Assembly: GCA_020466095.1 (NCBI GenBank)
Contig: CM035809.1
Coordinates: 21,954,942-22,018,941 of the forward strand
DNA length: 64,000 bases
DNA from: Chlorops oryzae
Taxonomy: Eukaryota > Arthropoda > Insecta > Diptera > Chloropidae
Direction of reading: 5' to 3'
The position numbers and the translations under genes are program-made. The notes below the pieces were generated by a model. That model ran no database searches and was not told the origin of the DNA. It saw nothing but the letters and a program-made list of their open reading frames with translations. The stretch's first letter is position 1; each line of letters starts with the position of its first letter. This document shows positions 1 through 11,847 of this stretch, in pieces.

Positions 1-281
1 AAGTCACGTTGAAGCACAGCTTAAGTAGCATTGTGGGATAAATAGCAACAACCTACTGTTGAGAGGTAATTTGGGTATGGCAAGAGAGAAGAATTGTCTT
101 TACGTAGCGGCATATTAATGACAATTACGGTTTGGTTTTAGTGAAATATGGTTTCGCTCCAAAAATTCCTTTGATAGTTAATCGCTTTTCTTGAAAGTTC
201 AATGTACGCATTGCTGGATATAGATTCTCTTTGATCTCTTTAAGTTTAAAATTAATTAAAAATAAGTGATTCTCTTTGAGT
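1..281. other. intergenic, nothing recognised
   Basis: AT-rich single-copy-looking sequence. No coding frame, RNA gene or repeat boundary could be supported here. Confidence 0.6.
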
Positions 282-1022
282 TAAGGGGGTCTTCTCATTG
301 AAAACCCGTTTTTTGGACCCTTTTTAAAAAAATTCTTATTTGAAAACGCAAAGAATAATTGAAAACTTTTTTTATTTATTGTATTACAAAAGGTTCAAAG
401 TAAATAAAAAAAAAATTTTTTGCCTCGATACGTGGGCTGTTCAAAAAGTAATGAGACTACAAAGTTGGTGGTGAAAAAAAAGGTGTCGTCACGGCGGCCA
501 CGATTCCGGGTCTCCGGAGCGTCCGAAATGAAAAAAAAAAACGGGGTTATAATCAGTACAGATGTAATTCTCGGGTGAACCTCAAGCTTAATTTTGTGAT
601 TTTTTTTGACAAAATGGCGGCCATTCAAAAAAAAATTTCAATTTCGGGCTTTTTTTTTTTGTAGTTTAGTGTAAAAAAAAAAAAGTAAAAATTTTTTTAA
701 AATTATGGTCGAGGTTCACCCGAGAATGGTGACAATTCTGCGTCGATTCCACTTTGTTTCATGAAAATCGGTTCAGTTGAACTGGAGATATCATGGCCGC
801 CAGTTCGAAAAACGTGGTTTCGAGATAAACGCGTTTAAAGTTTGAAGCAACGCAAAAATTACTCGTTTTAGCGCAGATCTTGCTCGACAAAGAAGGCTAT
901 ATCCTCTAAACTATTTCGAATTTCAAAAAATCCTTTTAGGGGCATATTCACAACTACCCAAGCTATAAATAAATGGAAAAAAAAGGCGAAAAAAAAAGTT
1001 GCTCAATGAGAAGACCCCCTAA
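282..1022. mobile_element. PIF/Harbinger-like non-autonomous TIR element with TAA target duplication
   Basis: The ends form an exact 17-bp inverted repeat, GGGGGTCTTCTCATTGA at 285-301 and its reverse complement at 1003-1019. A direct TAA lies outside each end (282-284 and 1020-1022). A 3-bp TWA duplication with G-rich termini is the known signature of PIF/Harbinger transposons. The 735-bp body has no transposase frame; it carries A/T homopolymers and an internal inverted pair around 565-585 and 706-727 (core TTCACCCGAGAA). I infer a MITE mobilised in trans. Confidence 0.7.
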
Positions 1023-1440
1023 ATGAAAAAAAAAAACAAATTATTCAAAAACTAAAACCACAGGGAATTATGGTCATTTGAGGAGAACAATCAATCAGTG
1101 AAGATAGTAAGAAACTCAGCATGAGTGGACACGTTCATAGGAGACGTAGTCTTTGAGATAAGAATGAAAACAAATACAGTGTACTCTTTCGGAACCTAAA
1201 AATGTGTCCGCTGAACAGAGGTGTCCGGTTAAGAGGAAACTATTTGAGAAGCAGGAACACTAGAGCATTCCCAAAAAGTGTCCACTTAAGAAGATAGTAC
1301 ACTGTACACCGACTACAGATATACATACATATGATAGAGTGAAGCCAGACCTCTCTTTCAAAAGCAGAAAAATACGACCAAAGAAAGAACTCACGGAGTC
1401 CATCTTAGAGGGGAGCCAACCACTGTTGCCAGATTTTTAG
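1023..1440. other. intergenic with dispersed TGTCCGCTTAA-type motif
   Basis: No gene. At 1198-1290 there is a block (GAGAAGCAGGAACACTAGAG, flanked by TGTCCGCT and TGTCCACTTAAG) that recurs at 11782-11850 and 12244-12300, with a shorter relative at 19748-19795. It is a dispersed repeat whose class I cannot name. Confidence 0.5.
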
Positions 1441-1746
<306 letters not shown>

Positions 1747-1905
1747 ATTCTCCTGAGCATCTCAAAATAAGTCCAAAATTCCCCAAATTTCCATTTTGAA
1801 GCCTTCTCAGCACGAAAATTTGGTCTCATATAATTTTCCCTGACCACTTTTCTGCTCCAAGACTCCACAAAGGATCATCAATGTCTTTTAATTTAGGGGA
1901 GATTC
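1747..1905. repeat. dispersed repeat, partner of 28995-29150
   Basis: Sequence containing CATCTCAAAATAAG, CCATTTTGAAGCCTTCT and CCAAGACTCC matches 28995-29150 in the same order and strand with moderate divergence. No coding potential was seen. Confidence 0.55.
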
Positions 1906-2824
1906 CCTTAAACTGGCAAAAGTGGAACCAACTGTTTTTTTCGTGGATCAAACAGGCAGTATATCTGGAGAGTCTTTGATCCCTTGAAGCCCTTCATATT
2001 GGGACCCGCCAACCTGATTTATCCACCTGTAATTTTTCCTGTGAATGTTAACAGATGGATAACCTCGACTTTCAACTCAAAGATTGTAGATTGACAATGG
2101 TCACGTTATGAGTAAAACTGGGGTACCTTAAAGTCTGTGTTTAGGAAAGTTGTATTTTTTATAAAGTATTTTAATACGACCGTTCATGGAGTTATGTACA
2201 TAACTCCAAAGCATGTGCAAAAAAATTACGTCTCTTTTTTAATTTTTTTGTGCCACTGCTGATTCGATTTATCTTAAAGTACTTAAAACACATTAAGACA
2301 CTTCCTCAATAGCCAGCAAAAAAAAAAATGAAACAATAAGAAAATCCAAAAGCGGTCAGCAGCTATTTGCGAGATTAAGATTTTTCCAGCTGGAACCAAA
2401 ACAGATTTACAATTAGTCTACAACAGCTGTTGGTAAGCGGTAAAAGGTAAAAATTCCAAATAAAAGAAAAAAAAAAACGGGGGGAAAAAATACCACGCGA
2501 CTCACAGCACCCGGAAAGTAAGTCAACGAGATCAACAGCTTAGCCAAGGCGCTTACACACTCCTGCTGAAGTTATAAGTAATTGCGGAAACACTAGGTGA
2601 GCGCGCAACGGCAACGAACAAAGAGTTACAAAGCGTAGCTAAATAAGCAAAAGATACAAGTACAAAGATACCCAGATACAAAGATACTCTGCATGAATTT
2701 CAATGAAAATGAGAAAGAAAAAACACAGCCCGTCGAACAGATGTTCAAGGCAGCCGCCGCACTACTTTCTTTTTTTTTGGAAGCGAAAATACGATCAAAT
2801 GGAAGAAAATAAAATTAGGAAACC
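1906..2824. other. intergenic, nothing recognised
   Basis: No gene or clear repeat unit. It includes poly-A tracts near 2465-2485 and a slightly richer patch (2500-2640) with no open frame of note. Confidence 0.5.
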
Positions 2825-3010
2825 TAAAGTCGGTCAAGCCCGACATTGATTTACCCAGCTTCCCTGGACTGGATTTGCGCACTAATTTTGCTTTGTAAGC
2901 CTTTTATCGCACGCCAAGTGGGAGAGCCACGCCCAATTTTTTCATGGATGTGAGTCTCCTAGTCCGTCTTCGGCGTACCAAATATCAATGAGAAGTGTTG
3001 GATGGCTCTC
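2825..3010 (-). repeat. truncated (GTCY)n/mini-me-like element end, minus strand
   Basis: AAAGTCGGTCAAGCCCGAC at 2827-2845 is the reverse complement of the terminal hairpin of the elements at 35291-36366 and 51120-51437. The GCCACGCCCA block inside those elements also appears near 2925. The 5' core with the (GTCY)n run is missing. Confidence 0.6.
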
Positions 3011-3189
3011 ATATTTATATAGGATCATCCTCTGGACCCAATATTTGAAAGGAGTTCAGATCACAGACGGACATGTCCATGGCATGTCTGTATAAAAAAA
3101 ACGAGTCTCGATATTGCGAGCCCCAGAAAAGCCTATATCTGGGTAGTATGAACACCTCGGGAGTGTTTGAACCCCGGAGAGTTAAAAAC

Positions 3190-3945
3190 TCGGTAGTGTG
3201 AACACATTGGTAGTGTGAACACTTCGGTAGTGTGAACAACTCAGTAGTGTTAACAACTCGCTAGTGCGAACACCTCGATAGTGTGAATACTTCGATAGTG
3301 TGAACAGTTCGATAGTGTGAACAACTCAATAATGTGAACAACCGAAAGTGTGAACAACTCGCTAGTGCGAACACCTCGATAGTGTGAACACTTCGATAGT
3401 GTGAACAGCTCGATAATGTGAACAGCTCGATAATGTGAACAACTCGATAATGTGAACAACTCGATAATGTGAACAACTTGAGAGTGTGAACAACTCGCTA
3501 GTGCGAATACCTCGATAGTGCGAACACCTCGATAATGTGAATACTTCGATAGTGTGAACAGTTCGATGGTATGAACACTTCGATAGTGTGAACAGTTCGA
3601 TGGTGTGAACACTTCGATAGTGTGAACTTCTCGCTAGTGTGAGCAACTCGATAGTTTGAACACCTCACTAGTGTGAACAACTTGATTGTGTGAACATCTC
3701 GGTAGCGTGAACACTTCGATAGTGTGAGAAGTTCGACAGTGTGAACAACTCGATAATGTGAACAACTCGATAATGTGAACAACTCGATAATGTGAACAAC
3801 TCGAAAGTGTGAACAACTCGCTAGTGCGAACAACTCGATAGTGTAAACAAATCGATAGCATGAACAAATCGATGCTGTGAACACCTCGGTAGTGTGAAAA
3901 CCTCACTAGTGTGAACAACTCGATAGTGTGAACATCTCGGTAGAA
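3190..3945. repeat. 17-bp minisatellite, about 44 copies
   Basis: Tandem units of the form GTGTGAACAACTCGATA with point variation (ACTTC, AGTTC, ACCTC versions). As 17 is not a multiple of 3, three units give a 17-residue protein repeat, so several minus-strand frames stay open for 60-130 codons; these are artefacts. The same unit recurs in a short stretch at 58385-58460. Confidence 0.95.
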
Positions 3946-5094
3946 TGAGCTCACATGGACTGAGGCTTATAAGTATCATAAGGATAACATAAGATCAGAC
4001 GTCCCTTTTGAATTTTATGCACTCTATCCAAAGTCAAATGTACTGTTACAAGATCCATACTAAACTAATATACCCTACAGAAACTGGGTACATACAAACA
4101 ATGAGTGCATTGAACAATGGAAATGAGAATGGGAGAAAAAAAAAGGTACGAAAGAAAAATTTTGAAATAATTTGCCTGAAAAGTACAAAATTAAATTCCA
4201 TTCAATGGGCACTTGAGTGTCGTCATGATGAGAGAGCGCCCAACGCTGAAATGCGACGAGTGTTTGCGCATACACGAAGAAGATTCATTTGTTGCATTCT
4301 CCTAACAACAGCAACAACAGCAGATAGAAAGCAAGAAAGATACAAAGCTACAAAGGAAGTCAAGTTGAAGTACATATAAAAGCATTCGCTGATGTGAATA
4401 ATGCAGAGGCGAACGAAGAAAGGCACAGACGAACTGTCAACGATGGAATTTTTCATTCAGTAATACATAATAATAAAAAATTGTAAAGAAAAGGGTCTTC
4501 GTCGCCGCGGCACAGAGCTTGCCGGATTGTCTGTCATGTGAGAACCCATCATCCAGCCAAACATCATCCTCTGCATCCGCGCAGGATGAGATTATGTACT
4601 ACGAGAGTAGCACTCTTTTGAGTGCAAATAAATGGCATGAAAAGTGATTTGCCGAATAGCTGCGAATAACTGTAGAAAATCCAGCTTACAAGTTAAACAC
4701 GGGAGGAGAACACGTCGAACAATTGGTGGGAAAAACACAACGAGCTTGACAGGGCAATATTTTTGTTTGTTGCTAGGCAGCAAGCGCAGGTTTTGGGTTG
4801 CTGTGGAAAATGTGGCTGCAGCATTGAAAGAAAGGATAAACAAGTAAGAATAAAAAATATTTTTTTTTTATATGAAAAGAGATTTGTAGCTTCCAACCAC
4901 GGTGAGCATGATAGGCGTTTATCACACTTATAATCTGCAACTGGCAACAATCAGGTGCGTACGCAGGGGATTGTTTTGGGAGTTGAATCCAGTGATACCA
5001 GATTGAATGATTTTTGGCATTTTTTGAGGGATTTTTTTTTACGAAAAACCACTTAAACGCAATTTGGAGAATATTTTTTCTATAGAGTACAGGA
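3946..5094. other. intergenic, nothing recognised
   Basis: Mixed composition with slightly GC-richer islands (4200-4340, 4500-4600). Open frames on both strands are short, lack domain resemblance and oppose each other, so no gene is supported. Confidence 0.5.
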
Positions 5095-5540
5095 AAAAAG
5101 AGATTCTTCGCGATCATTTTTCGATATAAAAAAAGAGGGGATTTTAGGATCATTTTAAGCAGAGAAAATATTAAAAATGAAAGTTTTCGCGATCATTTTT
5201 CATTGAGAAATAGAAAAAAGGGGAATTTTTGCGATCATTTTAGCATAGAAAATAGAAAACTGGGAATTTTTGAGATCATATTTCTATAGCAAATAGAGAA
5301 ATGGGATTCTTCGCGATCATTTTTCGATATAAAAAAGAGGGGATTTTAGGATCATTTTAACCAGAGAAAATATTAAAAATGAGAATTTTCGCTATCATTT
5401 TTCATTAAGAAATAGAAAATTGATAATTTTTGCGATCATTTTAGCATAGAAATTAGAAAACTAGGAATTTTTTTGATTATTTTTCTATAGCAAATAAGAA
5501 AAGGAATTTTTTCGCAATCATTTTTATAGAGAGCACAAAA
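5095..5540. repeat. degenerate ~50-bp tandem array with ~205-bp higher-order period
   Basis: Repeated modules of the form CGATCATTTTT, CTATAG..AAATAGAAAA and GGGGATTTT. The block starting GGGATTCTTCGCGATCATTT near 5300 reproduces the block from about 5100. A related single module recurs at 6775-6830. Confidence 0.75.
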
Positions 5541-5654
5541 GAGGTTTTTTAAATCCTACAAAAAAGTGCCGTCAAAACGCTGTCAGGACTGGTTCAAGCC
5601 CCCTCCGCAATTTCAAGAATCACAATGCAGAGGAATCACTGAAGTTTAGTTTAT

Positions 5655-5869
5655 CAGTGTGATTCTGAATATTCCCGGGGAACGAATTCCCGGGGAATTT
5701 ACTTTTCCCGAGAGTAAATTTCTTCTTTCTTAAATATTTGCGGGATGGAATTTGATGGAGAATAGGTATTTGACCCATACCCATAATATTCCTTACCCTA
5801 TCTATATAAAAAAGGATAACTTTAATCTCGAGAAAAGTCAATTCCCCGGGAATATTCATAATCGTGCTG
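5655..5869. mobile_element. short TIR element with CCCGGG-rich ends
   Basis: Imperfect 26-bp inverted ends: CAGTGTGATTCTGAATATTC at 5655 and, reverse-complemented from 5869, CAGCACGATTATGAATATTC, both followed by CCGGGG. Length is 215 bp with no ORF. A clear target duplication was not seen, so the superfamily is undetermined. Confidence 0.55.
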
Positions 5870-6929
5870 TATATGAAAATATACTCACGATATACTTAGT
5901 TTTAAAATCCATAAAAACTCCTTCCGAAATAATTTGCTGCGCACGCCGCTTTCGTTAAATTTAAAATTCTTCTCACCAAGAGAAATTAAATAAGAAAAAG
6001 TTAATAAAATAAAATAAAAGAAATAAAAGCGAAGAAAAAAGTTCGCCGACAGAAGCGATGTCACGAAATTTTGATTAAACAAAGCTAAGCGAACGCACGC
6101 AAGCGCAGTTTTAATTCAACAAAAATACACCCGAAAGAGAAAAAGAAAAGGAAGCAAATAAAACAAAGAAAACGATGAAAATAAAAGAAGTTGTGAGGGG
6201 AGAAAATAACTTTTTTTTTTCCTTCGTTGTATTCAAATGAGAGGTTTGATTCGTCTAAAATAGAAACAGGTAGCTAATTGGGAGCTAACCTTCAATGGCT
6301 GAAGAAATCAGAAGTTCAATGTAAACAAAGGACGCGAGAGTGAGAGAGAGAAAGACAGGGACTTAAAAAGGAATGATTAGGTTCAAACCGAATACCGATA
6401 TCTGCTTCATTCGAACGATATTATTTTAACCGTTTAAAGGCTCTCTATTATTCATTATACATTCAAATTGGTTTTCATTATCTTATTCCATATTGAATTG
6501 CAGTATTCCCCGGATATTGTCACTGTCCAAAATGCACAGACACCCGTTCTAATAAAGGAGAACTTATATATGTATGTAGGAATAAATTCTGTAGATTAAA
6601 GGAAAAGCGCCGAAGTAAAGGAAATTTAACTTGAAAATTGGAGAAATATACTCTTGAGTTCAGTCCATGCTGATACACAGGCGTATGTAGTGATGCCAGG
6701 TTGTGGGATTTTCCTAATTGGCGGTATTTGTTCGATATAATTTTCAACCAAATACCACTTTAATTGTTTATAAAATGGATTTTTGCAATCATTTTTTTTA
6801 AATAGAAAACAGAAAAAGGGGATTTTTTCACTATCCGATCGAATAGTGACCCAAGAACACTGACCGTAAGCCTACTTAATAGGATAGTATTGAATGACGT
6901 AGACGAAAATGATAACAGGAAAATAAATC
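5870..6929. other. intergenic, nothing recognised
   Basis: AT-rich with A-rich patches (5990-6230). One isolated repeat module (6775-6830) matches the 5095-5540 array. No gene supported. Confidence 0.5.
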
Positions 6930-7575
6930 AAAAAAATAATAAATAAAAATCAAAATATGTTAATTAAATAAATTAATTAAATTCAATAAAAAAAAACCCT
7001 ATTTAAAAATAATTAATTAATTATGTAATTCAATAAATTAATTAGAATCAAAAAAGAAATAATTATTTAATTAAAATTAATTACATTAATTAAAATTAAT
7101 TACATTAATTAAAATTAATTACATTAATCAAAATTAATTCAAATAGTTAAATTAATTAAATTAATTGAAATTAATTCAAATAATTGCAATTAATTAAAAT
7201 AATTGCAATTAGTTAAATTAAATGCAATTAAATTAATTGCAATTAATTAAATTAATTGAAATTAATTAAATTAATCAAATTAATTTATATTAATTACATT
7301 AATTAATTAATTAAATTAATTAATTTAAAAATAAAAATAAACTTAAATATTTATTAGAAAATGAGTAAAAAATTAAGAAAAAATAATAATCATGAATAAA
7401 AAAATTAAAAATTCAAATAAGAAAAATTTAATAAAATTATAAGAAATAAAAATAATAATAAATTTAAAAATGCTGCTCAGTAATAATAAAAAATAAATAA
7501 TTTAATATCAATTAATTAATTAATTATTTACAATTGAAATTTAAAAAATAATAAAAATAAATACAAAAAAAAAAA
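6930..7575. repeat. AATTAATT-type low-complexity AT tract
   Basis: About 640 bp built almost only of A and T, with repeated TTAATTAAATTAATT and TTACATTAATTAAAA modules. Simple-sequence DNA with no coding content. Confidence 0.9.
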
Positions 7576-8925
7576 CTGACACCTCATTTTCCCCATTTGT
7601 TTTGGACTGAAAAACGGAGCGGTGTGAAAGGCCTTGATTGGCGATACAAACACGTGCATTGATCCTTAATGGGTTAAGGAATTATCCCTCCAAAAATCTT
7701 ACAAAACAACCAATCATTAATATTCATATCATTATCTCAGCGATTATTCCTCGTTACAAATGGAATGACGAAATGAGAATACCTGCTCCATGTTTCATAG
7801 CTAATGAAGAATAAACAAGCACAAAGGACATTAATATCTGAATGGCATATCATCATCAGCTTGTATTACAGCATTCCTGAAATTCTTTCGGATCGAATTC
7901 GAGTTACCTGTGCGCGCCGAAGCACACGAACAAGAACAACAACAACCCGAAGGGATACAAAAATTTCATTTCAATCGGAGACAATTAAATTTTGTTGCCT
8001 GACGAGGGCAAGAAGTGGTTGCAGCGTGCTGCATGAATGCTATGATTCGATGCATATTTTCCTTTGCTGCTACCTTGTGTTCTTTTCTTATTCTTCTTCT
8101 ACTACTTCTACTTTAACTTTTACTTCTTCTGTTTTTTTTTTCTTTTTCCATTTTGAAAGGTAGCTCGAAAAAAGTACAGCTCGAAGGAGAGTTCAAATTG
8201 AAAATGACATGAAGAAAAGCAGTGAACCTTGAACGAAAAGAAAATTTTTCCTGTTCGAAAATTGTTGACTCCGGCAACGAAAACCACTTAAAAGAACTAG
8301 GCAAGCGACACATTTTGATTATACACAACATGGAAAGATTGCGAGTGAAAGGGAATATTTGCAAAGATTGCTCAAGGGAACATTGAAGAAAAAAAGGGAA
8401 ATCGAAAAAATAAATATGAATGACTCTCAAGAAAATTTGAGAAAGGAAAATATTTACGTTTAATTCAGTTGACGTTGCTTTGCGATCACACCGGAGCACT
8501 CAGAAATACTCATGAGAGAGTAATTATTAGTGAATTAAAGAGTTTCGTTGCTTCGGAATATTACATGAGGAAGCTTAAAGGTCTGTACTCTGCTGCTCGT
8601 CATTCGAGATTATCAGTTTTGATCACATCTTTCAATGGTATCCATTTCCTATAAACTAATAAACTAAACCTATAAACTAATCTATGTTGTACACCCCTAT
8701 AAGTCAAAAGCTAAATGAACCTTGAATCTACTGATGCCCTCAGTTAAAAACATATAGCATAGATTGGCTAAATTTAATCAAAATCTTCCATACGAGGGAT
8801 CATTTAATATTATCAAGCAGACCAAGCAGTGGCCTCAGTAAATATACAAGGTCTGAAGAAGGAAAGCTTACTCACACAGAGATTTTGAAAACAACGATTC
8901 TATAATTCCCCAGCGGAAAATTATC
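7576..8925. other. intergenic, nothing recognised
   Basis: Mixed AT-rich sequence. A 119-codon plus-strand frame (7804-8163) and an opposing 128-codon frame (8113-8499) have low-complexity tails and no recognisable domain; I do not call them genes. Confidence 0.45.
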
Positions 8926-9010
8926 TCCTGCATGACAATGTCATCAGTGATGTCATCGATGACATATAAGTGACATTGTCATGCATGACATCTTTGAGTA
9001 CATGTCATCG
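8926..9010. repeat. TGACATTGTCAT-rich repeat fragment
   Basis: Contains CAGTGATGTCATCGATGACA and GTGACATTGTCATGCATGAC, matching the core of the tandem array at 59385-59955. It is a dispersed fragment or single unit of that family. Confidence 0.55.
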
Positions 9011-9089
9011 TGGAGGGATGCTGTTCAGGTGCTTGAATCTCATTGGCTATTGAAATTTAAATAAGGTTTTAGCGTCAGTTGAGCGTTAG

Positions 9090-9160
9090 CATGATGTGGC
9101 GTAGAGGATGAGTGCTCGACTCAGAGTCGGAAGATCGCGGGTTCAATCCCTGGCTGTAGG
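9090..9160 (+). other. tRNA-like Pol III promoter (decayed tRNA or SINE head)
   Basis: A perfect A box (TGGCGTAGAGG, 9097-9107) and B box (GGTTCAATCC, about 9140-9149) sit at tRNA spacing. A D arm can form (GCGT/GTGC), and a 4-bp anticodon stem closes a CTCAGAG loop with U33 and anticodon CAG. The acceptor strands do not pair and the T stem is imperfect. A T run at about 9174-9180 could end Pol III transcription. I read it as a tRNA-derived SINE head or tRNA relic, not a functional tRNA. Confidence 0.55.
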
Positions 9161-9929
9161 CGAACAAAAATAGATTTTTTTAAATAGCGAAATATTCAAA
9201 GAGAGGGCAAAGAAGAGAGTTATCAAACTGGTTTCTATAAATTGACATTTAGATAGAAAAAAAGCAAATGGTGCTGCTCTCAAATGCTTTTTTCGCCATC
9301 GCACCCCCTTGCATGACATTGTCACCGGTGAATTCAATGTATCACTCCTGTAAAAATGTCAAATGTCTAACCAACGGAAAATAAGCAAAGTAATTATACA
9401 TTCAACATAACACCATACTTAGCAATGAATAATTCACAGCATGTCCTAAGAAATCTGCATTACCATGTGTAATCTGAAACTGTCACCTACATGTCATCTG
9501 TGAGTGTTAGGTGAAATATACAAATCTTTACTCCTGTAATCCGATACTGTAATGCAAAGTCCACTATAAAATAAACACTTACCCAATTACGTTACCTGAA
9601 GATACCCTGCAGAAATTTACTCCTCCCCAACTACTCCCCGAGTAGTCACAAAAATACAAGGAATTTTCCCTTTTCATTTGTCAACCTAGTGCCTTAAGCT
9701 GCCTATTTTAACATTGACCTATCATTGACACATAGCCACTGCCACATTTCAATGCTCCAATAGGAGACCTCCTATAGCCAATAAGAGGTCAATTGTCCCA
9801 TCTGTAATAAATGGTAGGAATAATTCTTTAACTACACTTCTTCTGGAAAACCTGTTCCCGTCGATTCTCATACAATTGTTAGATATTTAATTTTCTCATC
9901 TTATTTTCAAAAAATTTATTAGACATATG
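9161..9929. other. intergenic, nothing recognised
   Basis: No gene. A TACCCTGCAG motif near 9607 resembles the ends of the intron element at 50190-50627, but no partner end was found. Confidence 0.4.
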
Positions 9930-10330
9930 GGGTACGAAATTAAAGGAAATCGATCCAGCATTTTGAATAAAATAAAAAATTTTGGTGTTAATAGGACCTT
10001 TTTCATACCAAAATGGCTCTCAAAGTCAAAAAATGTTTTTAAAAATTTTAAAATTTTGACTTTGAAGGCTCAAATACCCTTGAAGCTGCAATAAAGTGTA
10101 AGACTATTTTATACGCCTAGAAAGGTCTGACAATTCTCTGTCGAACTGCATTAAAATTTTTATCTTGGATACAAACGTTGAGGCGTGACAATTTTTTTTC
10201 TGAAACAACTGCAAATTTCTTTCTTTCCCTTATAACTCCTCAGGGGTGCATATTGAACCCCCCTCGCCATACGATTTTTTGTTAGTTCTGACCCCCTCTA
10301 TCAGCTCCCGACCGGTTGACCATCACAAAC
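9930..10330. repeat. dispersed repeat, copy 1 (partner 14930-15310)
   Basis: Shares GTTAATAGGACCTTTTTCAT followed by ACCAAAATGGC, then CAGGGGTGCAT and ACGATT..TTGTT, in the same order and similar spacing as 14930-15310. No ORF. It ends near GGAACACCCTGTATA. Confidence 0.6.
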
Positions 10331-11847
10331 GGAACACCCTGTATATTGTATAGTGATCGTCACTATCGATAGTTCTCCAGCTCTAAGGGGAAAACCGGCG
10401 ACTAGTTTTGGGGATTTATGAGTCGTTCGATGAGAGGATTTTTTTTCCACCATTTGTAATGCTAATCGATAGACTTTGGAATTCGAGACATAGAAAAAAA
10501 TCAAAGTAAACACATTTTTTCCAATACAATTATCTGCAATTATGCCAAAAAAAAAAATAAATAAATCACCGACCGAACGACCGATCGACCGCATGAACAA
10601 AATGAAAGCAGGGAAAGTGAATACTTTTCGAACTGCCTCGAATGAATATTGCTTTTTAAGTGTCGACCACAGCATTCTTTACTATTTAAAGGCTTTGTTG
10701 TTGGCTTGCGAAAAAAGTGCGAAAAGCGAAAACGAGTAACCACCTCGGGACGCAATAAAAGCATAAAATTACTTAACATGGTGCGCTCTTTCTCTTTCTG
10801 CTATCGATAGTTTTATATTTTTTCCAGCTTGGCACTGCCTATCCGAGGAATCCAATGGTCGGCAGCACGATTGGGCCATAAACAAAAGAGAAAAAATTTA
10901 TTTATTTTTTTTTCTGCTTTTTTCCAGTGACGACAATAAAACCATAAAAGTGACCAACAGTCTCGAGCAATTCACATTGTTATTATTTAAAAAAAAAAAA
11001 ATGGAAGAAAAAAAGTAAAATTAAAAGATGAAGAAAAGCATAACCGAAAGAAAGCGTTAATGGAGGAAATTTTCCTAATTAAATTATGGATGTTGCTCCG
11101 GAAATTTCTGCTTTTATCTGCGCGCACTTTTCAAAGAAAAAATTGTAGTTTAATAAAAGAAAAAAATAAATAAATTGCTAGTATTTAAAAACGACTCTTT
11201 GAACCGCCATCCAATGAACGAGCGGGGGTCGCCTTCCGCTTCTTTCAGCTTTTGCATGGTGTCTCGGCTAAAAGTTTGACCTGCTCTTAATAGTGGTGTC
11301 GGTTTGAGCTTAGTGCGAAGCGTTGCGGCTAATAATACAATGGCCTCAAAGTACGTCACTGGGTCAGCAAAAAACAAATGAATAAGACCTTTTTATGCCA
11401 TGTTTTATTTATTCCTTTTTTTTTTTTTTGCCTTCAAAGCTGTTTTCACTTCCGCTTTGAGTGTTTCAGCATTAGCAGAAAATGTTTAACGCGGGCAGAA
11501 AACTTTCAATAACGGTGCGATGGGAACCTCAATGGTTTGCGGGTAGCCAAAGACTTAAGCTGCTAATGAAAGCCTTTATTTTGTCAAAATATATGAGAGA
11601 CTTGTGGTTATCACAATTTTAATTTTTAACGGAAAAGTCATGTGTCCACATAGCATATCGCACCTCCGCAATAAAGGGTCAAAACTTAAAGTTTTTTGTG
11701 GATCTTGTTCTCAAGTCATCTGTCTGCCTCTAGGAAAAAATCTATTCTATTTTGGTTATTACAGTGTTATTACCGAAAAATATGTCCGCTTAAGAGGAAA
11801 CTATTTGAGAAGCAGGAACGCTAGAGCATTCTCTAAAAGTGTCCGCT
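10331..11847. other. intergenic with dispersed TGTCCGCTTAAG block at its end
   Basis: No gene supported; opposing short frames at 10301-10779 lack domains. At 11782-11847 is the GAGAAGCAGGAAC-type dispersed repeat also seen at 1198-1290 and 12244-12300. Confidence 0.45.

Noticed and set aside
3250..3954. Several Cys-Ser-His-Tyr-Arg repeat frames up to 128 codons
   Set aside because: The 17-bp unit has no stop codon in these frames; overlapping frames read the same peptide, which is expected from the period and not from a gene.
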